A stretch of 26,437 nt of DNA from CAYRPN01 sp964426135 (GTDB taxonomy: Bacteria; Planctomycetota; Phycisphaerae; Phycisphaerales; Phycisphaeraceae). Below the pieces are notes generated by a model, which was not told the origin of the DNA, ran no database searches, and was given only the letters and a program-made list of their open reading frames with translations. The stretch is from NCBI GenBank assembly GCA_964426135.1, contig CAYRPN010000079.1, positions 1 through 26,437 on the forward strand, given 5' to 3'. Each line of letters begins with the position of its first letter. Positions within the stretch are counted from its first letter, which is position 1. Both the position numbers and the translations under genes were made by a program. Shown one piece after another: positions 1 to 8,118 of this stretch.

Positions 1-46
1 TCGAGCTAACCACCAGATACCAACTTGGAGGCTTGTTTCATAGTGT

Positions 47-136
47 CATGGGTAACCGCAGGCTTTGCGAAGCTTACCCGTGCGGTGGCGGCGCCTTTGA
101 TTCGCACGGGTAAGCTCGAAGACTCGCTTACCCATG
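47..136. repeat. Nested inverted repeat with GGGTAA/TTACCC arms
   Basis: The outer arms are CATGGGTAA at 47-55 and its complement TTACCCATG at 128-136. The inner arms are a perfect 14-bp pair, AGCTTACCCGTGCG at 71-84 and its reverse complement at 103-116. The TTACCC/GGGTAA core therefore occurs four times in alternating orientation within 90 bp. This resembles an extragenic palindromic or REPIN-type element more than a protein-binding site. Its relation to other copies in the genome cannot be judged from this window. Confidence 0.7.
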
Positions 137-217
137 GCACCCGCTACGAACGCGTTGGGAACGCTCCAGGCGAACGACGACTTAAGGCGTGCGCATGAAT
201 AACCCGAACAAAGAAGC

Positions 218-310
218 CTCGCGCAAAGGCGCAAAGCTCGCGAAGAAATCGTGTGCCATTGGGGGCTTCGCGGGCTCTGCGCCTTTGCGGGCTTTGCGCC
301 TTTGCGCGAG
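218..310. repeat. 19-bp perfect inverted repeat, GCGCAAAGGCG type
   Basis: The left arm CTCGCGCAAAGGCGCAAAG (218-236) is the exact reverse complement of 292-310, with a 55-bp spacer. The right side also holds a second copy of GCGCCTTTGCG at 280-290. The element lies 46 bp beyond the stop codon of the minus-strand operon and could stabilise or end that transcript. This function is inferred from position only. Confidence 0.75.
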
Positions 311-355
311 ATTCAGCCCATGGCGCGATCTGTTCAACTTATAGATGAGATCGCC

Positions 356-1747
356 TTACCGCGGCGACTTGATGTCGCCGCGCGACACGTCGAGGGTCGG
401 GTACCCGATCAACCCGCTGGCGTGGATGCGGCCGTTGCGGGATTCGTAGAGGATCGGCGTGCGGGCGGCCAGCGTTTCGCTCAGGTCGCGCCCCTTCTTC
501 GACAGGTCTATCTTGAGCTTGGACTTGAGCAGATCTTCGCGCCCCACCAGCTTGTAAATCGTCACCGACGGCCGCACATAGATGAAACCGGAGTCCTCGC
601 CGGTGATGGGGTTCTTCAGTAGTTCTTTCAGGTTGCTGACGTACTTGTCCTTGCCGAGGTCTTCCAGGGTTTTGGGGTAGTGCCCTTCGTGATCCTCGGC
701 ATAGCTGTTGAGCGCGAGGATGATGGTCTTCATCTGCTTCATCGATCGGACGACGAGCGCCTCATCGCGTGCCGCGGCGAAGCCGAAACCGATCCCGTTG
801 GCCATGCGCGACAGGCCTTCGGCTTTCACCTGGGCGACGAGTTGCGGGCCGGTGACCTGCGGAGAGAGGTTGCTGACGATCGAGTGAAGCAGCGCCAGGT
901 GGCTGATCAGTTCGACGTAGACGCCTCGGAAGTCGGCGCGCTTCATGAACGGATCGATGGCGGCGACGACCGCCGGTCGAAGGTCGCTCAGCTTCTGCGC
1001 CGATTCGCCGTCGGCCATCGTCACGGTGACGGCCAGCGAAGGTTCATCGCCCAGCGTGACCGCGGCGGCCACCGAAATGCACCCGGCGGCCAACAGGTTG
1101 AAATCGACGACCTTGTCCGGCATCTGCTCGCCGACATCGGAGCGGAGTTCCGCCTCGACCCGGCGCTGGAACCGGCCGCAGGGCACGAACGCCAGCACGG
1201 CCGGATGCGACGCGATGGGCGACAGCGCGCTACGGAATGCCTGCATGCGCTCGGGCTTGCCCTTGTCGAAATAGGGCGCGGCTTTGGTCTTGTCGTAGGC
1301 GACCAGCCAGTCTCCGAGTTTCTCAAACTTGGCGGGTGATTTGCCTTCGCGATCAACCGTGCCGGCGCGGAGCACCGATTCGATCTCGACGCGATCCGTC
1401 GGCTTGGACATGGAGAACAGGAACACGGGGTTGGCGATTTCCCGGCCGATCGAAGGCTCGAAGTAGATCGCCGCCATCGAGGTGCAGCCGGCGCGAACCA
1501 GGTCCGGATGCATGCGCACGAAGGGCGCCAGCGCGTCGTGCACTTCGCGGGAATAGCGGCCCATGCCGCGATCGATCGCGCTCTTCAGCTTCGCGCTGTC
1601 GGCGGTCAGCGCGTCGATCCAAAGGATGCCGATGACGTCATCGCCCAGCGCCGCCGCGGGCAGCGCCGGCGGCGCGGCCAGGGCCGACGCGCAGCAGCAC
1701 GCCAGGACGGCGAGCGAAACCGAGAGAGACCGGAACGTGCTTGTCAT
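356..1747 (-). CDS. Secreted protein of unknown function with pseudopilin-like C-terminal region
   Basis: The 463-residue product begins with a signal peptide (MTSTFRSLSVSLAVLACCCA, then an ALA-A type cleavage site), so it is probably exported. I chose ATG 1747 because the signal peptide starts there. The longer frame to 1840 overlaps the upstream gene and adds an unlikely leader. From about residue 335 to the end, the pattern MKQMKTIILALNSYAEDHEG, then GHYPKTLEDL and a late ILYE..NGRIHASG, recalls the periplasmic part of planctomycete pseudopilin-like (DUF1559/type II G) proteins. The N-terminal methylation motif that anchors true pseudopilins is absent. The central part is unrecognised. It is the last gene of a three-gene operon and starts 10 bp after the lipoprotein gene ends. 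The role is unknown. Confidence 0.8.
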   Translation of the reverse strand: MTSTFRSLSVSLAVLACCCASALAAPPALPAAALGDDVIGILWIDALTADSAKLKSAIDRGMGRYSREVHDALAPFVRMHPDLVRAGCTSMAAIYFEPSIGREIANPVFLFSMSKPTDRVEIESVLRAGTVDREGKSPAKFEKLGDWLVAYDKTKAAPYFDKGKPERMQAFRSALSPIASHPAVLAFVPCGRFQRRVEAELRSDVGEQMPDKVVDFNLLAAGCISVAAAVTLGDEPSLAVTVTMADGESAQKLSDLRPAVVAAIDPFMKRADFRGVYVELISHLALLHSIVSNLSPQVTGPQLVAQVKAEGLSRMANGIGFGFAAARDEALVVRSMKQMKTIILALNSYAEDHEGHYPKTLEDLGKDKYVSNLKELLKNPITGEDSGFIYVRPSVTIYKLVGREDLLKSKLKIDLSKKGRDLSETLAARTPILYESRNGRIHASGLIGYPTLDVSRGDIKSPR

Positions 1748-1757
1748 GGCAGTGATG

Positions 1758-2300
1758 CTACGTGGTGACGGCGGGCGCCACGAGGTCCTGGGGGCGGGCG
1801 GGCTCGAGCACATTGTAAACCTGCAATTCGAAAGTGACATCCTGATTTGACGGCGATCCCGCGTCGTCGAAGCGCCAGCGCAAGCCGCTGCCGCTGATCG
1901 TCAACAGATTGTCCTGCGGCGTGAGCGTGACCGACCCCTCCAGCATGCCGTCGGTCAGAATGTTCTCACCCTGCCGCAGCAGAAGCCGGGGCTGACCGAT
2001 CACGGTGCCGTCGCGCCGGACGCGCACGGTCAGTTCGGCATTGACGAACGGCGAATCCTTCTTGTAATTGCGGTAGTGCTGGCTGAATCCCTTGCGGCTG
2101 GTCACGCGCTGGTAGGCCGTGAACGTGAAGGTGTCGCCGTCCTTGCGAGTGAGGATGGAATCGAACCTGCCGGTGAGGACCGGATCCGGCTGCTCCCCGC
2201 CTTCGACGTCGTTCACAGGACTGATCGAGACGTTGCCGACGCCGGAATAGGAGCACCCGGCGAGCAATGCGAACATGGCGATGGAAAGGACGCGGATCAT
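1758..2300 (-). CDS. Predicted lipoprotein of unknown function
   Basis: The 180-residue product has a classic lipoprotein signal: a short hydrophobic stretch followed by the lipobox LLAGC, with the lipidated cysteine at residue 16. It is therefore expected to be anchored in a membrane facing the periplasm or outside. The mature part is rich in beta-forming stretches (for example TFTFTAYQRV and LTVRVRRDGT) and matches no family I know. ATG 2300 is preferred to the frame's upstream start at 2321 because GGAGCC lies just before it and the lipobox is then at normal distance. It is the middle gene of an operon, 49 bp after the 942-residue protein gene and 10 bp before the next. Confidence 0.85.
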   Translation of the reverse strand: MIRVLSIAMFALLAGCSYSGVGNVSISPVNDVEGGEQPDPVLTGRFDSILTRKDGDTFTFTAYQRVTSRKGFSQHYRNYKKDSPFVNAELTVRVRRDGTVIGQPRLLLRQGENILTDGMLEGSVTLTPQDNLLTISGSGLRWRFDDAGSPSNQDVTFELQVYNVLEPARPQDLVAPAVTT

Positions 2301-2349
2301 TTGAGGCTCCTTGGCCGACAACGGACGATTGTAGGCAGGAGCTTCGGCA

Positions 2350-5178
2350 CTACTGGATTTTCTTGACCGTTCCCGTGAGCATTTTCAGTTCGAGATCGGT
2401 GATGACAATGCTTGAACGGGCTTGCGGATTGTAAACGGAGATGCCGATGCGGCTCGCGTCGGAGCCGGGCGTCGCGTTGGATGGGGCGAACAACGATCGC
2501 CTGCCTTTCCAGTTCACGAAACTCTTGCCGTCGAGGGTGATGTCGATCTTGGATTCGTCGCCTTTGGTTTCGACGAGCACGCGGACGGCGTAGGGCACAT
2601 TGTTCACCAGCCGCAGCGCACCGGACCCGCTGCCGGCAAGCAGCGCCGGGTTGGGCGCCGCGACCATGGACAGCCCGGTGTATTTGCCGTCGGAAGCGCC
2701 CAGCGCCAGTTCGGCGCCGGCGACGGGCAGATAGATGCGCGTCACGGGCCGGCCGGCGGTGCGGATGTACTTGAACTTCAACTCGTAATCGCCCTGCGGG
2801 ACGACCGGCAGCGAGAAGGCGGCGGTGCCCATTTCGGCTAGAACGGTCGTTGCCAGTTTCTCATCCACGAACGTCCACGGGCCCGCCACCGCATCGCGTC
2901 GAGCATCGATGAGCCTGGCGAAATCCACAGGCGTGCTGTCCACCACGGCCGGCTTTTTGGGCTTGTGCGTGAACTCGCCCTTGCCGTTGATCATCGCAAG
3001 CTGGGGCGATTCCACGTCGATCCCGTCGCCGCACCCGACCCCCAGCGACTTGCCGTCGCCGAACCCCGCCGCCGCCGGCGCCGCCAGTCGCTTGCCGTCG
3101 CCTTCCCAGCGCAGCAGTTTGGCGCCGTCCAGGTCGGCTTCAATGCGGACGTTTCCAGCTTTGGTGGTGACGCGAGCTTCCAGCACGTAGCGCTGATCGC
3201 GCTTCAGTGCCGACGTGGTGGTCGTGCTGTCGTTGGAGGTGAAGTCCTTGTCATCCACCAGCGACAAGCCCGACAAGTCGCCCGCCTTGCCGCCGCCGAT
3301 CATCAGCAACACGCCGCGTTCGCCCACCGGCAGATTCACGACCACGCCGCCGGCGCCGCGTCCCTTGCCGCCGCCGCCGCCGCCCACGGTGAACGGCACC
3401 CGCAGGCGGTAGTCGCCGATGGGCATGATCGGCAGCAGGATCCGCCCCGTCTCGCGCCCCGGCTCGTGCAGCAGCGAGTCCTTCTCGCGCGTCCACGCGC
3501 CGGCCAGCACATCCTTGCCTGCCGACCAGATTTCGAGCAGATTCACATCGCCGTCGGCCGGCAGCACGATGCCGCGCTCCGCCAGGGTCGGCGGCTTGGC
3601 GATGAAGCGGGCGTCGCCGCGCAGCGACCTCAACTGCGCCGCGGCAAAATGCACCGTCGCCTTCCGCGCCGCCAGCCCGATCGCCGCCGAATCGCGCAGC
3701 GTCCACGCCGACGACAGGGACAGATCGGAGCGCGAGCCCGACCACGTGAACAACGCCTGGCCATCGAGCTTCGCCGCGATCGACGCTTTGTCCCCGTTCA
3801 CCACGACCCGCGCTTCGAGCTTGTACTCCTTGCTGCTCACCAGCTCGCTGATGGGGGTCGTGGTCTTGTTGGTCACCACGCCGCCGGCTGAATCGGTGTC
3901 TTCTCCGGCGAGCGAATAGAGGCCGGCGCTCTTGCCGCCCTGGTCGCCCAGCGACAACCGCACCGCCCGATCGCCCACGGGCAGAATCACGCCGACGGTC
4001 CCTTCGCCCGCCAGCCGGTTGAACGTGACGGCCAGGTCGTAGCACTCCGCGCTGGCGGCGAGCATCAACCGGGCGACGTCATCGCCGGCGGCGACGACCA
4101 CGCCGGGGTCTTCCTTCTTCCACGAACCCGACACGCGGTACCGAGCCAATTCCAGCCCCGCCAGCAGATCAGCCCAACCCTCGTCATTCACCGGCGCCAG
4201 CGATTTCCCTTCGTCGGGCGCCAGTTTCCCGACCGTGTCGCGCAGCCGCGCCACGGCGACCAGAGCCTTGGCTTCGAGCACCTTGTCGGGCTGCTCGCTG
4301 AGCAGGAACTGGTCGTAGAAGGCGCGTGCCCGGCGCAGCATCGCCAGTTTGGCGCCGGCGCTTTCCTCAGAGAGCGTCTCGTACCACACCGCGACCTCCA
4401 TGCACTGGCTGGGGGTCAGCAGGTCCAGTTTTGTCGAGGCGAACATCACCATTCGCCGCAGCTTTTCGTCAACGCCGGGTTTGGCGAAGCGGGCGGCTGT
4501 GATCGGATCATCTTTGTCGACCAGGTAAATGCGAAGCAAGTCCGCGTTGGCGGTGACGTTGTTGGGATCGGAAAGAACCTGCTGCGTCAGCGCCTCGACG
4601 CGCAGTTCCAGTCGCTCGCGCGCCTGGGCCGCTTCCAGCCGGGATTTCAGCCCGGCAGTGTCGACCAACTTGCCGTCCTCCGCCGCCTTGAGCGCCTGGG
4701 CATAGAGTTTCGCGGCGCCGGCGTAGTCGCTGGCGGCGGCCCGCTGCAGGCCGATCAAGGTGAGATAGTTCGACAGCTTGGTCGCGGCCGCCTGCGCCTC
4801 GGCCGGTTTGGCCATCGCGCGGCGCAGCATCTGGATCGCCTTGTCGCGCGAAGAGGCCGCACGATCCGGCACCGCTTGCGCCAGCAATTCCATCGCGGTG
4901 ATCGCCACGTCGTACCCCGCAGGCTCGCGCGCCGCCAACAGGAACACCGCATCGCACAGTTCCGCCTTCATCTCCGGTGTCGTGGTCACCGCCTTGGCCG
5001 CGTCCAACAGTTCGCCCGCCAGCGCCAGATCGTCTTCCGTCGGGCGCGACGCGATCACCTTGCGCATCGTCGGGCCGTAGAGCTGTTCAAATGAAAGCTT
5101 GGCGGCGCGTTCCTCCGGCGTGACCGCCGACGCGCCGACCGCGACCATCAACAAGATCAATCCTGAAAAACCACGCAT
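2350..5178 (-). CDS. Large secreted protein with helical N-terminal half and three tandem C-terminal modules
   Basis: The 942-residue product starts at ATG 5178, preceded by GGAGG at good spacing, and has a signal peptide (MRGFSGLILLMVAVGASA). Residues about 20-325 are alanine-rich and helical with TPR-like stretches such as AAKLYAQALKAAEDGK. The rest holds three related modules, at about 330-525, 540-740 and 750-942. Each begins with an LxxxxDxxAGxW-like segment, continues with LP..P.GDY (clear in modules 2 and 3), LPVG/LPVA and a GLS or GLY turn, and ends with a YxLEARV..K...I.A.LDG..L..W pattern. The modules look like beta-sandwich domains of the laminin-G/concanavalin or planctomycete DUF1583-like kind. 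This is a fold guess. It leads the operon with the lipoprotein and the pseudopilin-tailed protein, so the three may form one envelope or extracellular assembly. Confidence 0.85.
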   Translation of the reverse strand: MRGFSGLILLMVAVGASAVTPEERAAKLSFEQLYGPTMRKVIASRPTEDDLALAGELLDAAKAVTTTPEMKAELCDAVFLLAAREPAGYDVAITAMELLAQAVPDRAASSRDKAIQMLRRAMAKPAEAQAAATKLSNYLTLIGLQRAAASDYAGAAKLYAQALKAAEDGKLVDTAGLKSRLEAAQARERLELRVEALTQQVLSDPNNVTANADLLRIYLVDKDDPITAARFAKPGVDEKLRRMVMFASTKLDLLTPSQCMEVAVWYETLSEESAGAKLAMLRRARAFYDQFLLSEQPDKVLEAKALVAVARLRDTVGKLAPDEGKSLAPVNDEGWADLLAGLELARYRVSGSWKKEDPGVVVAAGDDVARLMLAASAECYDLAVTFNRLAGEGTVGVILPVGDRAVRLSLGDQGGKSAGLYSLAGEDTDSAGGVVTNKTTTPISELVSSKEYKLEARVVVNGDKASIAAKLDGQALFTWSGSRSDLSLSSAWTLRDSAAIGLAARKATVHFAAAQLRSLRGDARFIAKPPTLAERGIVLPADGDVNLLEIWSAGKDVLAGAWTREKDSLLHEPGRETGRILLPIMPIGDYRLRVPFTVGGGGGGKGRGAGGVVVNLPVGERGVLLMIGGGKAGDLSGLSLVDDKDFTSNDSTTTTSALKRDQRYVLEARVTTKAGNVRIEADLDGAKLLRWEGDGKRLAAPAAAGFGDGKSLGVGCGDGIDVESPQLAMINGKGEFTHKPKKPAVVDSTPVDFARLIDARRDAVAGPWTFVDEKLATTVLAEMGTAAFSLPVVPQGDYELKFKYIRTAGRPVTRIYLPVAGAELALGASDGKYTGLSMVAAPNPALLAGSGSGALRLVNNVPYAVRVLVETKGDESKIDITLDGKSFVNWKGRRSLFAPSNATPGSDASRIGISVYNPQARSSIVITDLELKMLTGTVKKIQ

Positions 5179-5275
5179 GCGAGCCTCCAGCCCGGGCTTG
5201 GGTGAATCCTTCACGCCACGGAACCGCGAACCAGTTTATCTCATCGCCGATCGGACTGCCGACCGACAGGGCAGT

Positions 5276-5281
5276 TACAAT
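5276..5281 (+). promoter_or_regulatory. Candidate -10 box for a leaderless transcript
   Basis: TACAAT is followed by six bases (TCCACC) and then directly by the ATG at 5288 of the transglutaminase-like gene. With usual spacing the transcript would start on or next to the A of the ATG. No good -35 hexamer is visible at 15-18 bp, and there is no Shine-Dalgarno sequence, which fits leaderless expression but does not prove it. Confidence 0.35.
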
Positions 5282-5287
5282 TCCACC

Positions 5288-6862
5288 ATGTCTCCCCAAC
5301 CACTTCCGTCGTTCGCTCGGGCACTATTGCTGATACCGGCACTGCTGTTACAGGCGCTGCCGTCCGTTGCCGCGGCGGCCAAAGCGGAGGAACGCTGGTA
5401 TGTCCTGCAGATCGAGGGCAGGCCGGCCGGCTGGGCCCGCGAAACGTACGCGGAATCCGCCGATGGCAAGGAGATCACCACCGGCAATGAGATGAAGCTC
5501 TCGATGAAGCGCGGAACCACCGTCATCAGCATGACGATGACGAGCTCCTTCCGCGAAACCGCCGACGGCAAACCCATCGAAGCCCGCACCAGCGCGCAGT
5601 TCGGGCAAGTGAAAATCGATCAGACATTCGTCTTCACCAAGGACGAAATCGAGATCATCACCCTTCAGAATGGGCAGGAGCTTCACAACAAGGCAGCCGC
5701 GCCGAAGGAAGCGTGGCTGACGCCCGGCGCCGCCGCGCGTCATGCCGAGGCACAGATCAAGAAAAACGCCAAGACCATCGAGATGACGACGCTCGAGCCC
5801 GCATCCGGTCTGGCGCCGCTGAAGGTGACCATGACCATCATCGGCCGCGAAGACATCGAGGTGCTCGGCAAAACCGTACCCGCGCTGGTCTGCGAATCGA
5901 CCATCTCCAGCCTGCCCGGCGTGATGAGCAAGATGCACATCGGCGAGGACGGCAGCAACCTCCGCACCACGTTGTCGCCGATCCCCGGCATGACCTTTAC
6001 GATGCTGCTGGCGGACAAGGACCTGGCGCAGGCGCAGATCGATCCGCCGGAGATGCTCGCCGCCACGCTGATCGAGATGCCCACGCCCATCGATCAGCCA
6101 CGCAGGCTGAAGTCGGCGGTCTACGAAGTGAAGTTCAAGCCCGCCGGTGACGGAGCGGGCGCGGCGAAGGCGCGCAAGGATGCGATCGATCTGCCCAAGG
6201 CCGGATTCCAGCGCGTGATCTGGGGCGACGACCGCACCGCGAAGGTGATCGTCGATCTCACGCAGCCCGTGCCGCCGGGCGATGACCTGCCCCGGAAGGA
6301 ACACCTCACGCCCTCGGCCACGCTCAACAGCGACGATCCGAAGATCAAGGAACTCGTCGCCGAGGCGTTGAAGAACCAGCCGGCATCGCTCACGTCAAAG
6401 CAGAAGGCGGAACTGCTGCGCAAGTTCGTGCATCGCTTCATCAGCAAGAAAAACCTGTCCGTCGGTTTCGCCACCGCCAGCGAAGTGGCCCGCACCAAAC
6501 AAGGCGACTGCACCGAGCATGGCGTCCTGCTGGCCGCCATGCTCCGCGCCGCGGGCATTCCCAGCCGCACCGCCAGCGGCCTGATCTACGCCGACGCCTT
6601 CATCGAGAAGAAAAACATCTTCGCCTACCACATGTGGGCGCAGGCCTGGCTGGAGCCGGACAAGGACGCCAAGAGCGACGTGAACGGCGGCTACTGGATG
6701 GACGTGGACGCGACGCTCGACGACTGGCCCTACGATGCCGCTCATATCACCCTGGGCGTCAGCGCGATGGCCGATGACGAGAAGAGCAACGACATGGTCC
6801 GCCTGGTGCCGATCATCGGAAGGATTGAACTGAAGGTGATCAGCACGCAGGTGGGGAAGTGA
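5288..6862 (+). CDS. Secreted transglutaminase-like (papain-fold) protein
   Basis: The 524-residue protein has an N-terminal signal peptide (hydrophobic run ALLLIPALLLQALPSVAAAA). Its C-terminal part carries a bacterial transglutaminase-like core. The catalytic triad is readable: Cys408 in GDCTEH, His448 in YHMWAQAWL and Asp474 in the WMDVDATL segment, where DVDAT replaces the common DPT form. Such domains act as cysteine proteases or peptide cross-linkers; the substrate is unknown. Residues about 30-380 form a large beta-rich region of unknown function, as in other planctomycete transglutaminase-domain proteins. ATG 5288 is chosen because the signal peptide begins there; the open frame extends upstream only through the divergent intergenic region. 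There is no Shine-Dalgarno sequence, and a TACAAT box ends 6 bp before the ATG, so translation may be leaderless. Confidence 0.88.
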   Translation: MSPQPLPSFARALLLIPALLLQALPSVAAAAKAEERWYVLQIEGRPAGWARETYAESADGKEITTGNEMKLSMKRGTTVISMTMTSSFRETADGKPIEARTSAQFGQVKIDQTFVFTKDEIEIITLQNGQELHNKAAAPKEAWLTPGAAARHAEAQIKKNAKTIEMTTLEPASGLAPLKVTMTIIGREDIEVLGKTVPALVCESTISSLPGVMSKMHIGEDGSNLRTTLSPIPGMTFTMLLADKDLAQAQIDPPEMLAATLIEMPTPIDQPRRLKSAVYEVKFKPAGDGAGAAKARKDAIDLPKAGFQRVIWGDDRTAKVIVDLTQPVPPGDDLPRKEHLTPSATLNSDDPKIKELVAEALKNQPASLTSKQKAELLRKFVHRFISKKNLSVGFATASEVARTKQGDCTEHGVLLAAMLRAAGIPSRTASGLIYADAFIEKKNIFAYHMWAQAWLEPDKDAKSDVNGGYWMDVDATLDDWPYDAAHITLGVSAMADDEKSNDMVRLVPIIGRIELKVISTQVGK

Positions 6863-6910
6863 ACCGCGATGGCCGAAGTGCGCCGTGCGGCGATGCGACA
6901 GCGCCGCCGT

Positions 6911-6998
6911 TTAGCGGAAACGCCGCAGGCGTCTGGGCGGACGCCTCGCGCATGGCGCCGCAAGGAGGCCCAGCAGACGCCTGCGGCGTTTCCGCTAA
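6911..6998. repeat. REPIN-like inverted repeat (GTTTAGCG family)
   Basis: The left arm at 6911-6938 (TTAGCGGAAACGCCGCAGGC, then GTCTGGGC) is mirrored by 6968-6998. The right arm is identical in reverse complement except for three extra bases (CAG). The element ends in (G)TTTAGCG, the same end as the palindrome at 12962-13039. It lies between the transglutaminase-like gene and nnrD, 35 bp before the nnrD start, and could form a long hairpin in the nnrD leader. Confidence 0.85.
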
Positions 6999-7032
6999 CC
7001 GTTGAACATCGAGTCCGCGCTTGCTTTCCAAT

Positions 7033-7935
7033 ATGATTTCCATCACCCATCTCCCGCCCCTGCCGCTGCGACCGTCCGATGCCCACAAGGGCGTCTGCGG
7101 CACCGTCATCGTCGTCGGCGGGTCCGAAACCATGATGGGCGCGCCCGCGCTGGCCGCCTCGGCTGCGCTGCGGGCCGGCGCGGGCCTGGTGAAGATCGCG
7201 ACCATCGCTGCCGCGCTGCCCACCGCGATCGCCATTGAACCTTCCGCCACGGGCATCATCGTCGGCGACGACATCGCCACCGCCCTGCATCAGATCGAAC
7301 GCGCCGACCCGGAGCATCGCGCCGTGCTCGCCATCGGCCCGGGCCTGGGGCAAAGCGAGCGAAGCCGCGAACTGGTCACCGCCCTGCTCGCCGGGCCGCG
7401 CGCGATCGTCCTCGATGCCGACGGGCTGAACCTCCTGGCCGCTTCTGAAGAAGCCATGGCCGCGCTGCGCCGGCGCGTCGCCGCGATCCCTGTCGGACAG
7501 TCGCTCCCCGCGCCGCTGATCCTGACTCCGCACCCCGGCGAGTTCCTGCGATTGGCCCAGGCCTTGCGGATCACCGCGAGCCCGACCGATCCGGCGCAGC
7601 GCCCCGCCGCCGCCGCCGCACTGGCCAACGCGCTGCATGCGGTTGTGCTTTTGAAGGGCCGGCACTCGATCGTCACCGACGGCCCCTGCGTCTACACGAA
7701 CCAGACGGGCAACCCCGCACTGGCCACGGCCGGCACCGGCGATGTGCTCACCGGCGTCGTCGCGTCAATGGTGGCGCAGGGCATGACCGCCTTCGACGCG
7801 GCGGTGCTGGGCGCCCATCTGCATGGACTGGCGGCCGATCTGTGGGCACGCGATCACGGCGATCGCGGCCTGACCGCGCGCGACCTGGCGGCGATGCTGC
7901 CCATCGCGTGCCAACGCCACGCAACGGGCAAGTGA
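7033..7935 (+). CDS. nnrD: ADP/ATP-dependent NAD(P)H-hydrate dehydratase (YjeF C-terminal/carbohydrate kinase-like)
   Basis: This 300-residue enzyme is expected to repair hydrated, damaged NADH and NADPH by nucleotide-driven dehydration in the cytoplasm. The ribokinase-like signatures are in order: GPGLG at 102-106, DADGLN at 128-133, TPHPGE at 165-170, LKGRHSIV near 207, and NQTGNPALATAGTGDVLTG at 223-241. The last contains the GTGD anion hole and catalytic Asp237. Many bacteria fuse this domain to the NnrE epimerase (YjeF N-terminal domain); here only the dehydratase is present and no epimerase is found in the window. ATG 7033 is used; the frame could also begin at TTG 7021. No Shine-Dalgarno sequence is visible. 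The REPIN-like palindrome ends just upstream. Confidence 0.93.
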   Translation: MISITHLPPLPLRPSDAHKGVCGTVIVVGGSETMMGAPALAASAALRAGAGLVKIATIAAALPTAIAIEPSATGIIVGDDIATALHQIERADPEHRAVLAIGPGLGQSERSRELVTALLAGPRAIVLDADGLNLLAASEEAMAALRRRVAAIPVGQSLPAPLILTPHPGEFLRLAQALRITASPTDPAQRPAAAAALANALHAVVLLKGRHSIVTDGPCVYTNQTGNPALATAGTGDVLTGVVASMVAQGMTAFDAAVLGAHLHGLAADLWARDHGDRGLTARDLAAMLPIACQRHATGK

Positions 7936-7984
7936 GTTGTCTTTGCTGAGCCCTATCACGGAAACCGTATCGCCGGTTTGAATC

Positions 7985-8012
7985 TGCGACAATCTGAAAA
8001 AAATGCGACAAT
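7985..8012. promoter_or_regulatory. Direct repeat TGCGACAAT, possible operator upstream of the PEP-CTERM gene
   Basis: TGCGACAAT occurs at 7985-7993 and again at 8004-8012, a 19-bp period. The second copy lies six bases upstream of the candidate -35 box at 8018. The period is close to two helical turns, so two regulator subunits could bind on one face. No known regulator is implied. Confidence 0.4.
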
Positions 8013-8017
8013 ACATC

Positions 8018-8046
8018 TTGTACCTGCGCCTGGACTGTGATATTTT
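8018..8046 (+). promoter_or_regulatory. Candidate sigma-70-type promoter of the PEP-CTERM gene
   Basis: TTGTAC at 8018-8023 and TATTTT at 8041-8046 are separated by exactly 17 bp. Transcription would start near 8053, giving a leader of about 66 nt before the ATG at 8119, which has a good ribosome binding site (TAGGAGA at 8106-8112). Confidence 0.5.
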
Positions 8047-8118
8047 CCCCTAGGCAGCTTTCGGTGGCATTTCGTCTGGCATCCCCGCATTCATCTTCAT
8101 GTTTCTAGGAGAACTCGC

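Larger units (their letters stand above)
1..355. other. Intergenic region with no gene, rich in inverted repeats
   Basis: I see no credible coding sequence here. The short open frames lack a ribosome binding site and any recognisable protein features. The region lies downstream of the minus-strand operon that ends at 356 and contains two separate inverted-repeat structures (47-136 and 218-310), listed individually. No T-tract-type terminator is visible after the operon, so the 218-310 palindrome may be the only strong structure in the 3' end of that transcript. Confidence 0.7.

Noticed and set aside
46..234. 62-codon minus-strand open frame in the first gap
   Set aside because: It is composed of repeat arms, has no ribosome site and no protein-like composition.
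5348..6304. 318-codon minus-strand frame opposite the transglutaminase-like gene
   Set aside because: It is the antisense of a gene with an intact Cys-His-Asp triad and signal peptide, and its product is His/Arg/Gly-rich low complexity.
7962..7979. AAACCG...CGGTTT as a terminator after nnrD
   Set aside because: The stem is only six pairs and there is no T-run, so I do not call it a terminator.
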